From Pseudobutyrivibrio sp. YE44 (GTDB lineage: Bacteria; Bacillota; Clostridia; Lachnospirales; Lachnospiraceae): a stretch of 64,000 nucleotides of DNA. Below are positions 1-8,067 of this stretch, in pieces. The notes under the pieces are model-generated. The model did no database searches. It was not told the DNA's origin and was given only the letters and a program-made list of their open reading frames with translations. The stretch spans positions 744,001 through 808,000 of the forward strand of contig NZ_FMXT01000001.1 of the NCBI RefSeq assembly GCF_900104335.1, written 5' to 3'. Position numbers and translations under genes: made by a program. Position 1 is the stretch's first letter. Each line of letters starts with the position of its first letter.

Positions 1-10
1 CTCGCTACTA

Positions 11-48
11 AAAATAAAAGCTAGACCATTTGGTCTAGCTTTTATTTT
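11..48 (-). terminator. Strong hairpin terminator
   Basis: An 18-bp perfect inverted repeat (arms 11-28 and 31-48, 2-nt loop), flanked by A-rich and T-rich ends, lies just downstream of the lipoprotein gene that ends at 70. The pairing nearly continues outward into positions 1-10 and 49-58. The symmetry lets it work in both directions. Confidence 0.85.
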
Positions 49-69
49 TGTAGTGAGAGGGGGATTCGA

Positions 70-1284
70 TTAAAACACCCTCCCCGCATCATTGGATAAA
101 TATGGAAAATGATAGCAAAAGTCAACATATATTCCAAAGATTTCCAAAATCTGCTTATGGTTCAGAGCATTTTTTTCATTTAAATTTGTAAAAACTTGCT
201 CTCCATTCTTAAGATAATAACTACTGTACCCATCACCATCATTCCAAAAATCATATGAAAACTCATATACATCACCAGTATTAGATAGGTATGTAAAGTG
301 TTCTGGCGTGCCACTTATTTCAAATCCTTCAGCTAAAAGCAACTGGTATAAACCACCATATGTTATTCGATGGATGTCATGTTCTGGCTCGTAAGCTAAA
401 CACTCTCCACAAAATCTTGTCACCTCTCCATCAGCTGCATAAACTTTTTTCTTTTCATCAGGATTTAATGCTTTATCTAAATCCTTTACAACATATACCC
501 ATAGCAATTCATTATTTTCGACTGTAAAATCGATATCTGATGTTGTCATTTCTGATAAAACAGAATCCTCTTGGTATACATATCCAAATGTAAAATATTT
601 AAGTTTAACTTGCTCTATAAGTTCATCCATACTCTGGATTTGTTTGCAGTTGCAATATTCTAGATAATCGTCAAAATAATCGGCATTCATCTCTTGACCA
701 ATATATCCGTAAAAGTCACCTAACGAATAGTCTAATGGAGGATAATACATTTTATCCCAACTAGCATCATGAGGAGTAGACAATCTATATCTAAACATTA
801 TTCGAGAATCTCCTTTTTCACGAATCTTCTTGGAGATTTTCCAAAACTCCTTACATCTTGCATACAATTCTTCTTTATTTGTATAGTTAATCTCAAAATA
901 ATAATGACTTAAATGAATCTTATCTCTTTTAATAGACTCATCATAAACAATATAATCTGGAAAATCCTTTGCTAACCTCTGGACATACTTTGCTTCATAA
1001 TCATCGCTTATTACTCTATTAATTTCTGGAATAATATCGCCGCTCCCTTGGAGTGTTGAATATACATAAAAACTAAAGTCTTCATCCTCGTCATATACTT
1101 CCCAAGAAGATCCATTCTCCGTGCTTTCAGGAACCCTTGATATTTTATAGTTTTCTAGACCTAATTTTTTTTCTACATGATTAATTGCCTCCCTGCGTGT
1201 TGCTGAGCCAGACAAGCATCCTGTTGTAACACTCGCCATAAAACAAATAAAACAAATTAAAACAATTTTTCTAATATTTTTCAT
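70..1284 (-). CDS. Lipoprotein of unknown function
   Basis: A 404-residue protein with a lipoprotein signal peptide: basic start MKNIRK, a hydrophobic stretch, then a lipobox VTTGC with the lipidated cysteine near residue 23. It should be anchored outside the membrane. The rest is soluble, rich in Tyr, Asp and Glu, and I recognise no catalytic motif. It starts 14 bp inside the end of the upstream gene (1271-1978), so the two are probably translationally coupled. A strong terminator follows. No function is assigned. Confidence 0.75.
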   Translation of the reverse strand: MKNIRKIVLICFICFMASVTTGCLSGSATRREAINHVEKKLGLENYKISRVPESTENGSSWEVYDEDEDFSFYVYSTLQGSGDIIPEINRVISDDYEAKYVQRLAKDFPDYIVYDESIKRDKIHLSHYYFEINYTNKEELYARCKEFWKISKKIREKGDSRIMFRYRLSTPHDASWDKMYYPPLDYSLGDFYGYIGQEMNADYFDDYLEYCNCKQIQSMDELIEQVKLKYFTFGYVYQEDSVLSEMTTSDIDFTVENNELLWVYVVKDLDKALNPDEKKKVYAADGEVTRFCGECLAYEPEHDIHRITYGGLYQLLLAEGFEISGTPEHFTYLSNTGDVYEFSYDFWNDGDGYSSYYLKNGEQVFTNLNEKNALNHKQILEIFGIYVDFCYHFPYLSNDAGRVF

Positions 1285-1978
1285 CCCTTTGTCCTAACTT
1301 AATCTGGTTCTTCAAATCCCTACCTAGAGATTCCTCTACCTTCTCCATTTCCTTTTCTATATACCTACTGACAAATCCTTCCTTATAGTAGGATTCATCC
1401 ACTTTCCTCTCCCGCTCATCTTTTTTAGTCTGAAAGTTCTCCTTTTCCTCCAAACTCTCTGTCAAAACTTTTACAAGCTCCTCTTTATCGTCAAGATCAT
1501 GTTCCTTCTTCAAATGACTGTATAATCTTCCATCATGTATAGCCTTATCCGCTTCTAGCTGTTCAGTAAGTCTGTTGTATTCTCGTTCCTTTGCTTCCCT
1601 GTCTTGAATATACTTATTAAGTAAATCAGCTCTTTCAAAACCAAAACTTTCAATATTATCATAGCTTCCAGACGCAAAGTTTTGAACTTCACTGTCAAAC
1701 CATTGCTGGTCCTTCTTTGATACAGACTCACCCTCAGCTAATTTTCCAAGGATTTCATCCATTCTAAAAACATAATCCCTATAAGCCTCTGAATCCTTAT
1801 TTAAATTATTATTTGGAACATTTTTAGACTTTTCTGCACCTTCTCTAGATAACGAAACAGAATATGCCTCCTGATTATTCTTTTTTGCATGAATTGGTGA
1901 ATTGTCACCATCAGCACCAGTTCTTGATGATATCACAGTTTTATTATTTAAATTTAGATGTGTTGCATTTATATCCAT
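1271..1978 (-). CDS. Conserved-looking hypothetical protein, coiled-coil rich
   Basis: A 235-residue charged protein without signal peptide or membrane segment. The N-terminal 50 residues are polar and look disordered, with a YSVSLSREGAEKS segment. From about residue 60 onward, and especially 125-235, the composition (Glu, Lys, Leu, heptad-like spacing) predicts long helices or coiled coil. AAGGAGAAATAAA precedes the ATG. It overlaps the following lipoprotein gene by 14 bp and probably acts with it. I do not recognise the family. Confidence 0.7.
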   Translation of the reverse strand: MDINATHLNLNNKTVISSRTGADGDNSPIHAKKNNQEAYSVSLSREGAEKSKNVPNNNLNKDSEAYRDYVFRMDEILGKLAEGESVSKKDQQWFDSEVQNFASGSYDNIESFGFERADLLNKYIQDREAKEREYNRLTEQLEADKAIHDGRLYSHLKKEHDLDDKEELVKVLTESLEEKENFQTKKDERERKVDESYYKEGFVSRYIEKEMEKVEESLGRDLKNQIKLGQRDEKY

Positions 1979-2071
1979 TTTATTTCTCCTTTAAAAAAAA
2001 ATAAAACTATCATCCATCAAGTTATTATAATACCTAGATATGAAAAATCTGCAACTAAATCTACCTACATA

Positions 2072-2104
2072 AAATAAGCAGGAACCCGCGATTCCTGCTT
2101 ATTT
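2072..2104 (-). terminator. Terminator after PepSY gene
   Basis: A 13-bp perfect inverted repeat (2072-2084 and 2092-2104) with a 7-nt loop and T-rich flank, 31 bp past the stop codon of the PepSY gene. It also separates that gene from the 1271-1978 unit. Confidence 0.8.
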
Positions 2105-2134
2105 CTCTATATTAAATTACAATATTAAGTTTTC

Positions 2135-2455
2135 TTAGTCGTTAATCTCAGTCTTTAGAATTGTTCCGTTAGCTTTATCAATATGATAACCAAACTCTAC
2201 AAATCCTAAATAGAAAACAACCTTGTAAATAGCTGTGCCATCTTCTTCCTGGCCATCCATAACCTTAGGATATTTAACAGCAGCTTCGCTGTAACCAGCT
2301 GCGCCTAATGCAATCTGAAGAGCATCACTCTCTGTTATAGCTGCAGCTTCCACCTGAGTATCCTCAGCAGCATATGCTAATGTTGAAGCTCCAAATGTGA
2401 AAACTGATAATGCCATAGCTAATGTTAATACAGATGCTAAAACTTTCTTCATCAT
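2135..2455 (-). CDS. Secreted PepSY-domain protein
   Basis: A 106-residue exported protein. Residues 1-29 form a signal peptide ending near LAYAAED. The mature part is one PepSY-like domain (about residues 40-106) with the usual ITESDALQIAL helix and a final strand DKANGTILKTEIND. PepSY domains are small extracellular modules thought to inhibit proteases or modulate cell-surface processes. The start is fixed by GGAGGATTGAATT before the ATG. The gene stands alone, has its own terminator, and its ribosome site can be masked by a hairpin at 2464-2498. Confidence 0.8.
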   Translation of the reverse strand: MMKKVLASVLTLAMALSVFTFGASTLAYAAEDTQVEAAAITESDALQIALGAAGYSEAAVKYPKVMDGQEEDGTAIYKVVFYLGFVEFGYHIDKANGTILKTEIND

Positions 2456-2463
2456 AATTCAAT

Positions 2464-2498
2464 CCTCCATAAGCGATTGCTGTTTGAAACTATGGAGG
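2464..2498 (-). promoter_or_regulatory. Hairpin that masks the PepSY ribosome site
   Basis: An 8-bp inverted repeat, CCTCCATA at 2464-2471 and TATGGAGG at 2491-2498. In the minus-strand mRNA the GGAGG used to start the PepSY gene is one arm of the stem, so folding would block initiation. The pairing is seen in the sequence; the regulatory role is inferred. Confidence 0.5.
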
Positions 2499-2607
2499 AG
2501 TATATTATGAAATTGTGTTATAATTGTGTTTTGCAAAGCAAATTATTAGACAAATGTAACGCTTAAATTTTTACACTTTTTCCTTTAACGATTTAAGTAA
2601 CGTATTT

Positions 2608-3111
2608 TCAACTAACCGATAACTTCCCTTTAATTAAGTTATAAAGTAAACAGCCTAATATAACTCCACTAAATGTCTGAAGGGTTAAAGTAAACAATGT
2701 TGATAAAGCATAAGTTAATCCAAACAATGGTATTTTCACTATTGTATATAGCATAACATGAATGAATCCTCCTACAATTGCCCCAATTACCAAATTAAAC
2801 TTTGAATTCTTTATCAGCTTGAAAGCTACAAATCCCATCACTAGCGCCCAGGATGCCTTTATTGCCATAGTAGGTAATACCCAGGCTGTATATCCACCAA
2901 GCAAATCTGACAAGCCAGCCCCTAACGCTCCTGCAAGAGCCCCCTTCTTGGAGCCAAGTAATGAAACTGTAAGTATAATCATACAATCTCCTAAATGGGT
3001 ATATCCAAAAAGTGTAGGTATCTTGAAATAAAAGGTTCCAAGAAAAACTAAAGCTATCATCATCCCTTCCATTGCAATATCCTTGGTTGAAATCATATTC
3101 TTTGTGTTCAT
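2608..3111 (-). CDS. ECF transporter S component
   Basis: A 167-residue integral membrane protein with five to six hydrophobic segments and glycine-rich turns (LGTFYF, THLGDCMIIL, GALGAGLSDLLGG, GAIVGGFIHV). This matches the small substrate-binding subunits of energy-coupling-factor vitamin transporters of the riboflavin/HmpT-like class. Such subunits capture a vitamin or precursor and share a common EcfA/T module encoded elsewhere. The start is 1 bp past the stop of the upstream amidohydrolase, with AGGAGG ahead, so the pair is an operon. The substrate cannot be told from sequence; a link to the amidohydrolase product is plausible. Confidence 0.75.
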   Translation of the reverse strand: MNTKNMISTKDIAMEGMMIALVFLGTFYFKIPTLFGYTHLGDCMIILTVSLLGSKKGALAGALGAGLSDLLGGYTAWVLPTMAIKASWALVMGFVAFKLIKNSKFNLVIGAIVGGFIHVMLYTIVKIPLFGLTYALSTLFTLTLQTFSGVILGCLLYNLIKGKLSVS

Positions 3112-3112
3112 A

Positions 3113-3877
3113 TTATGCCTCCTGCTCTAGTAAACTACCCCAAAAGTTCTTTGCATTGTTATAAAAGATATTTTCATAATCCTTCTCACTTAGAGGACAA
3201 GAAAGAATTTTCTGTATCTCTACTTCTGGTGCATGAAAAGGTGTATCCAATCCAAACATCACCCTATCGTTTCCTACATTTTTATATGCGTTGTATATCT
3301 GAGCACTCATAGACGTTCCAGATGTTTCCAGCCAAATATTCTTATATCTTTTTGCTATTGTCTGAGCAGCTTCCACATAGATGCCATGCCCATGACCCAT
3401 GTGTAGCATCACGAATTTACACCTTGGATGTCGTTCAGCCAAAAGACCAATTTGCCATGGTAGAGAAAAAGGTTCATGACCTGAATGAACAAAAAACGGA
3501 ACATTGTATTTTTCACAAATCTCAGCGACCGGATCTACAATAGGTGAATCAGCTGCATATCCATCAAATAATGATTGTATCTTAGCACCTTTACAACCTT
3601 TATCTCTTATCAGATGCTCTAGTTCATCATAGGCTTCTTGTTCTTTTGTACAGTCAACCCAAGCCACCGGAATAATCTTTCCTGGTGCACTTTCATATGC
3701 TTCTAGCATCTCACTGTTCCTTGTGGAATCCGCAGGGCAAAGGACAGTCTTTTCAATATTAAACTTTTCCATTAAATCCAGAACAAGATTTATATCCCCG
3801 CTATAATTAAAGGGATTACCCCAGGTTCCGATATGCGAATGCATATCAATCTTTTTAAAGTCACTAAAACTAAACAT
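3113..3877 (-). CDS. Amidohydrolase-2 family metal-dependent hydrolase
   Basis: A 254-residue TIM-barrel amidohydrolase. Metal-site features are visible: DMHSHIG near residue 11, HSGH near 131, HMGHGHG near 159, and a late Asp in FGLDTPFH near 210. The length fits the amidohydrolase-2 (PF04909) group, which hydrolyses or decarboxylates small cyclic or aromatic substrates. It is the first gene of a two-gene operon with an ECF S component, suggesting it processes the imported compound. The ATG follows directly on a perfect 12-bp inverted repeat that contains the ribosome site. Confidence 0.75.
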   Translation of the reverse strand: MFSFSDFKKIDMHSHIGTWGNPFNYSGDINLVLDLMEKFNIEKTVLCPADSTRNSEMLEAYESAPGKIIPVAWVDCTKEQEAYDELEHLIRDKGCKGAKIQSLFDGYAADSPIVDPVAEICEKYNVPFFVHSGHEPFSLPWQIGLLAERHPRCKFVMLHMGHGHGIYVEAAQTIAKRYKNIWLETSGTSMSAQIYNAYKNVGNDRVMFGLDTPFHAPEVEIQKILSCPLSEKDYENIFYNNAKNFWGSLLEQEA

Positions 3878-3968
3878 AGCATCATACCCCTTTCTTTTAT
3901 TGGGTATGATGCTACCTTATATCTGACCTCTTTAAAAGCGTCAGTATTATTAAATTTTTAAGGGTCAG
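3878..3968 (-). promoter_or_regulatory. Structured leader, candidate riboswitch
   Basis: Two hairpins sit in tandem before the amidohydrolase/ECF operon. The distal one (3923-3968) pairs CTGACC with GGTCAG, continues as TTAAAA/TTTTAA after small bulges, and encloses a loop containing ACTGACGC. The proximal one (3878-3889 with 3902-3913) is a perfect 12-bp stem whose downstream arm carries the GGGG of the ribosome site and ends at the ATG. An aptamer-like stem followed by a masking stem, upstream of a vitamin-type transporter, is the layout of translational riboswitches. It does not match a class I can name. Confidence 0.45.
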
Positions 3969-4010
3969 ATTATTTTCTAGCTCGTGCTCAGTCAAAATTA
4001 GTCTAATTCC

Positions 4011-4775
4011 TTACAAGCTATAATCCTTCGATTTTAATATCGTATATTTACCATCAAATACTTCTTTGCAGATTCGAAGTTCTAACTCCTGTCTGTGCCT
4101 GAAGTGTTCAAAAAGCGCTTCTTTACCTGATATTCCCTTCGCTTTTGCATAAGGTGAATTATCAAAATATCCAAGCATCAGTGGAAACCACATTTCATTT
4201 CCATTATCGTCAGATCTTTCCTTTCGAATCACATCAATATTACCAGCTATATCATCCGTCTTGATATAAAATATCTGATACTCTTTTTCGTTAAGAACTA
4301 CTTTAATTTCTCTGTAAAAATTTATAATTTCCTGATCTTCAAGACACTGATACAAAATCATATCTTCTACAATGTTTTGGAATATGGAACACTCAAAGAT
4401 GTTATTATCACTATGCCAGTTTCTAAGACGTCGCAAAATAATATCCTTAAACTCCTTAGAATCACGATTTCCATTATAAATTTCATAGTGCTCTAAATCC
4501 TTATGAAATCCAGGAACATCAGTAATTATTTTTGTATAACATATGATTACGTGATTATCTTCCTCCACACTTTTGGCTTCAATTTCATCACGAATCATGC
4601 CGTACTTTTCAAGTATCTCGTTGTATGTTTTTCTATCAACATACGCACACCATGCTAGCTCTACTGGAGAATAATCACCTTCACATATTGGCCTATATTC
4701 TGAATTCTTTTCCGAAAGCTTTCTTACAAGTGTACTCTTTCCACTTCCCTGAAGTCCCTCTATAAAATAATTCAA
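4011..4775 (-). CDS. P-loop NTPase, kinase-like, unknown substrate
   Basis: A 254-residue soluble protein with an N-terminal Walker A motif GLQGSGKSTLVRKL (residues 8-21), as in nucleoside/shikimate-type kinases. A conserved HxxLE-like region and charged helices follow, but no specific substrate motif is recognised. The start is TTG with GGAGG 10 nt upstream; no better ATG is nearby. It is a single-gene unit at the beginning of the accessory stretch. ATP/GTP binding is well supported; the reaction is not. Confidence 0.65.
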   Translation of the reverse strand: MNYFIEGLQGSGKSTLVRKLSEKNSEYRPICEGDYSPVELAWCAYVDRKTYNEILEKYGMIRDEIEAKSVEEDNHVIICYTKIITDVPGFHKDLEHYEIYNGNRDSKEFKDIILRRLRNWHSDNNIFECSIFQNIVEDMILYQCLEDQEIINFYREIKVVLNEKEYQIFYIKTDDIAGNIDVIRKERSDDNGNEMWFPLMLGYFDNSPYAKAKGISGKEALFEHFRHRQELELRICKEVFDGKYTILKSKDYSL

Positions 4776-4841
4776 CTAATAAATACCTCCCGATTTACAA
4801 TTTCCACTCCGAATTTCTTCTCCGATTCTGCAAAAAATAAT

Positions 4842-5216
4842 TTATATTATTGGCGTGTTATTGCATAGTTCAAACCATTCGCAATAATAGCAAATCTTAT
4901 CAAACTCAGAAGTTTCAAAGATTTTTCCTCTTGCCAAGTTTGCCAGCTTACTCCATTCACTGGACATGCCATATGACAAACCACAAGCTCCCAATACTGC
5001 TTCATCCATCTGTTTTACTTTATCCAAAGAATTGCAGTTTCCATCTATATTGTTAGGACAGGCTATACACAAATCATCACATCCTTCGATAAGCGTTACA
5101 GAACAGCCTTCTGCAAGAGAATCTACAGTATTGTCCATATGATTTGTAAAATTCTCATCATATCCATGACCAGTATATTTTTGTATGCATAGCAAATGAT
5201 GTGGTCGTAAATTCAT
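4842..5216 (-). CDS. DUF1284 cysteine-rich protein
   Basis: A 124-residue protein beginning MNLRPHHLLC, the hallmark of the DUF1284 family. It is rich in Cys (about 11), with pairs such as CxxC in LCIACP and CYYC, suggesting a metal or iron-sulfur site. The reading frame opens at a TTG at 5225, but AAGGA lies 9 nt before the ATG at 5216, so that start is chosen. The ribosome site overlaps the stop of the upstream methyltransferase-like gene, so both are cotranscribed. Function unknown. Confidence 0.7.
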   Translation of the reverse strand: MNLRPHHLLCIQKYTGHGYDENFTNHMDNTVDSLAEGCSVTLIEGCDDLCIACPNNIDGNCNSLDKVKQMDEAVLGACGLSYGMSSEWSKLANLARGKIFETSEFDKICYYCEWFELCNNTPII

Positions 5217-5221
5217 TTTAA

Positions 5222-5863
5222 TCAATCCTTATATATCAAAGTTTCTACAGCATATTTAGACAAATCAACTTTGCCATCAATAACTTCTATTCCATCAGCT
5301 TCCAGTAATTCTTTCTGGGCCCAAGCTCCGCCAAAAGCATATTCTCCTGCCAGCTCTCCCCTGGAGTTTACAACTCTATAGCATGGCACATTTTCAAAAT
5401 CTGGATTTTTGTGAAGAGCATTTCCAACTGCTCGACACATCTTTGGATTGCCAGCCATTGCCGCTACCTGAGCATAAGTTGCCACTTTCCCCTTGGGAAT
5501 TCGTTTTACAGCTTCGTAAATACGTTTTGTTGGAGTATCTGTTACAAGGTCATAGCTTTCTGCTATCATCCTTTTTATATCTTCATCAGGAATGGAACCA
5601 TCCAAGATAACTGTATTCCAATGCTCCTTATTCTGATGATATCCAGGCTGAACAGCTTTATAGGTATTTCTCCAAAAATCTCTCCATTCAGGATCACATT
5701 TCAGATTGAGACAAATATATCCATCCTTTTCATATGTCCACAAAAATGCCTTTTTGCTAGGCTTAACTCTTATCAGCTGCCAATTTGAATCATGGAATGG
5801 TGCCTCTTGATACGTATAATCAAATGTTAGGCCATATGCTAATGCTTCTTCACGTGTCTTCAT
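5222..5863 (-). CDS. MmcQ/YjbR-MGMT fusion (alkyltransferase-like)
   Basis: A 213-residue two-domain protein. Residues 1 to about 100 resemble the MmcQ/YjbR small DNA-binding-type fold. Residues about 110-190 resemble the DNA-binding/active-site domain of O6-alkylguanine-DNA alkyltransferase, with IPKGKVATYAQVA and AVGNALHKNP. The acceptor motif reads PCYRVV instead of PCHRVV: the methyl-accepting Cys is kept but the catalytic-triad His is Tyr. GGAGG directly precedes the ATG at 5863; an upstream TTG overlaps that site and was rejected. It is coupled to DUF1284 downstream. DNA repair is the likely role, though activity may be altered. Confidence 0.7.
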   Translation of the reverse strand: MKTREEALAYGLTFDYTYQEAPFHDSNWQLIRVKPSKKAFLWTYEKDGYICLNLKCDPEWRDFWRNTYKAVQPGYHQNKEHWNTVILDGSIPDEDIKRMIAESYDLVTDTPTKRIYEAVKRIPKGKVATYAQVAAMAGNPKMCRAVGNALHKNPDFENVPCYRVVNSRGELAGEYAFGGAWAQKELLEADGIEVIDGKVDLSKYAVETLIYKD

Positions 5864-5883
5864 TGTTTCCTCCAATGATGCGC

Positions 5884-6633
5884 CTATATTCTCAAAGCTA
5901 TATCTAGTGCTACAAACAGCTTTCCAAGATTATGATTAGCATCATCTAATCCTTCAATTTCATATCCACTATCTGAAAGAACATCACCAGCTTCCAAGAA
6001 ATCGTATAGGGTCAAGCCATAAAAATCACATAGTGCTTGAACACCAGCAAGCTCCATTTCTACGGCTATGCAACCTTCTGCTCTTCTTTTAGAAACTAGT
6101 CCTTTTGTCTCTCTGAGCATTGAATCTGTTGTCCAGACAGGTCCTTTAACAAAAGGAACCTTTAGTTCATCAAAGATTTCTGCGAGCCTATCCGCAGTTT
6201 TAATATCAATATAGTCATCAGCTGGAGCGTAATAGAAGGACGTGCCTTCTCCTCGATAACTTTTAGTAGGCACAATAAACTTTCCTGCAGAAACATCAGC
6301 ATCTAAGCTTCCACAGGATCCAAACATAATAAATTTTGTAGCACCTGTTTGCCAATGAACTTCGTAGCAGGTTGCTGATGCCATTGGGGCTCCAATTCCA
6401 GTTAAATAAAAGGCTATTTTTTCGCCTTTATACTCTGTTTGATATATAGTTGTATTTCCATTACATGCTGTTATTATTCCTATTTCTTCGCAAGAATAGT
6501 TTTCCAGCAAATAATCATGTATCTCTTTTGAAAAAATAATTAAGCATTTATCAGTTAACTTTTTTGGCTCACCATAAAATGCTTCCAAATTAACCACTGG
6601 TTCTGTTTCTTTATCATAAAAGTCTTTTAACAT
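5884..6633 (-). CDS. Nucleoside phosphorylase family protein
   Basis: A 249-residue PNP/UDP-phosphorylase fold protein. Recognisable elements are GIGAPMASA, FGSCGSLDADV, TTDSMLRE and the ribose-binding VEMELAG, all in the expected order. Such enzymes cleave a nucleoside with phosphate to base and ribose-1-phosphate. Base specificity cannot be assigned. The start overlaps the stop of the upstream methyltransferase by 7 bp, so the two are coupled. Confidence 0.75.
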   Translation of the reverse strand: MLKDFYDKETEPVVNLEAFYGEPKKLTDKCLIIFSKEIHDYLLENYSCEEIGIITACNGNTTIYQTEYKGEKIAFYLTGIGAPMASATCYEVHWQTGATKFIMFGSCGSLDADVSAGKFIVPTKSYRGEGTSFYYAPADDYIDIKTADRLAEIFDELKVPFVKGPVWTTDSMLRETKGLVSKRRAEGCIAVEMELAGVQALCDFYGLTLYDFLEAGDVLSDSGYEIEGLDDANHNLGKLFVALDIALRI

Positions 6634-7400
6634 ATCTTCCTCATTTTCAATATCATGTAAACTGGTGATTCAATAAACCCTTCATATCTGTATGGCTGGG
6701 AGTCTTTCCACGATTCTGGAGCCATAGGCTCACATATCTTTTCAATAGTTAACCCAGCATCTATAATTGCGTTCGTATAATCTGAAAAGGTATGATGAAA
6801 ACTTTTACTAAGATGATTTTCATAATCATCATTATACTCAAGCCATGGCTGAATATATGCTCTCGTCGACTTATCCAAGTATCTTACATTCCACTCTTCA
6901 TCTTCAGGATAGCTACCATCAGCATGTTCAATTGGATACATTGCTGAATACACTGGATGAATTATAGAAAAGATACATTCTCCCCCATTTTTAAGACTAC
7001 TAGAAACATTCTCAAAAAACTGCTCTAGATTACCTATATAATGGCTTGTAGTTGAAGAAAAGATAAAGTCTACAGGTTCTTTTATAACCTCTCTACAAGT
7101 TGCAGCATCATGTAAGACAAACACAGCATTCGAATTGTTTTCGTCTGACTTTTTCTTAGCTATGCTCAACATCTCTTCTGATAAATCAATACCAATAAGT
7201 TTTGAGGGGAGGCTTTTTTCTAAAAGGAAAGTAAATATCCCTGTTCCACACCCTAAATCTACAACTGTCCTTCCATTTAAATCAGGAAGTAACTCTTTAA
7301 TACATGGCCATTCTATATTAAAACTATACGAATCTTCAGCATTATTGAACTCTTCATAAGCTCGTGCCATACTATTCCAATCAATTTTAATTTCATTCAT
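6627..7400 (-). CDS. SAM-dependent methyltransferase, class I
   Basis: A 257-residue methyltransferase with the SAM-binding glycine loop VVDLGCGTG (about residues 45-53), acidic motif II LIGIDLSEEML and a post-motif DFIFSS. The C-terminal half carries the substrate region typical of small-molecule methyltransferases. GGAGG 8 nt upstream supports the ATG. It overlaps the nucleoside phosphorylase downstream, which may hint at a nucleoside substrate, but that is only context. Confidence 0.75.
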   Translation of the reverse strand: MNEIKIDWNSMARAYEEFNNAEDSYSFNIEWPCIKELLPDLNGRTVVDLGCGTGIFTFLLEKSLPSKLIGIDLSEEMLSIAKKKSDENNSNAVFVLHDAATCREVIKEPVDFIFSSTTSHYIGNLEQFFENVSSSLKNGGECIFSIIHPVYSAMYPIEHADGSYPEDEEWNVRYLDKSTRAYIQPWLEYNDDYENHLSKSFHHTFSDYTNAIIDAGLTIEKICEPMAPESWKDSQPYRYEGFIESPVYMILKMRKIC

Positions 7401-7447
7401 ATTCTAGTCCTCCAACGATGCTTTACACTCTGACTGCAACCTACTTT

Positions 7448-7999
7448 TCAAACAAGCTTTTTCATCATCCAATATGCATCACAATATGTTCCGTCCGAAT
7501 ATTTCATATTATCTGGGAATGTGCCATATTTCTTGAAGCCAAGCTTCTCATAGAGAGAAATTGCATTCTCATTATCAGCTACAACTTCCAATTCAGCTTG
7601 CTCATATCCAAGCTTAGTTGCTACATCAAGAACAGTTTCAAGCATAGCCCTTCCAATTCCACATCCGCAGTATTCTTGATAAAGAGCAATTGCAACATCA
7701 CATCTGTGTTGATATCTTTTGTATGAAGCAAAGCTCATAATTGAGCAATTGCCGACATGTTTTCCATCTATATATGCTACTAACAGAAGCTCCCGGTCGT
7801 TTTCAAGTTTACTCTTGATGAATGTCAATTCTTCTTCCATCGTAATCGTTACTTCATTAGGTTCCCTAATTAAATAAGGAGTTTCTCCACAAGTTACTTT
7901 AAGATACTGTATCAAATCTTCTGCATCTTCTGATCTTGCCGCCCTTAGTACTACTTCTCTTCCTAATTTATCTTTTATTGTAATTGGATCTATTCTCAA
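7448..7999 (-). CDS. GNAT N-acetyltransferase (paralogue set 1)
   Basis: A 183-residue GNAT protein with the acetyl-CoA loop QEYCGCGIGRAML near residue 118 and the C-terminal NENAISLYEKLGFKKYG signature. It is clearly related to the GNAT at 16114-16659: same length, same NE.AI..Y...GF motif. TTG start, with GGAGG 8 nt ahead. Substrate unknown; small GNATs of this type often acetylate ribosomal protein termini, amino acids or drugs. It is one of seven intact GNAT genes in this accessory stretch. Confidence 0.75.
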   Translation of the reverse strand: MRIDPITIKDKLGREVVLRAARSEDAEDLIQYLKVTCGETPYLIREPNEVTITMEEELTFIKSKLENDRELLLVAYIDGKHVGNCSIMSFASYKRYQHRCDVAIALYQEYCGCGIGRAMLETVLDVATKLGYEQAELEVVADNENAISLYEKLGFKKYGTFPDNMKYSDGTYCDAYWMMKKLV

Positions 8000-8067
8000 T
8001 ATTCTTCCTCCACTAAAGAAATACTACTGATTCTAATGTTTTTATCCCACTCAAAGGTCATTTGATT

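Noticed and set aside
2762-3031. Plus-strand open frames opposite real genes
   Set aside because: They are shadows of minus-strand genes with no ribosome sites and no recognisable protein features. The same applies to the other plus-strand frames over 60 codons except the metallophosphoesterase.
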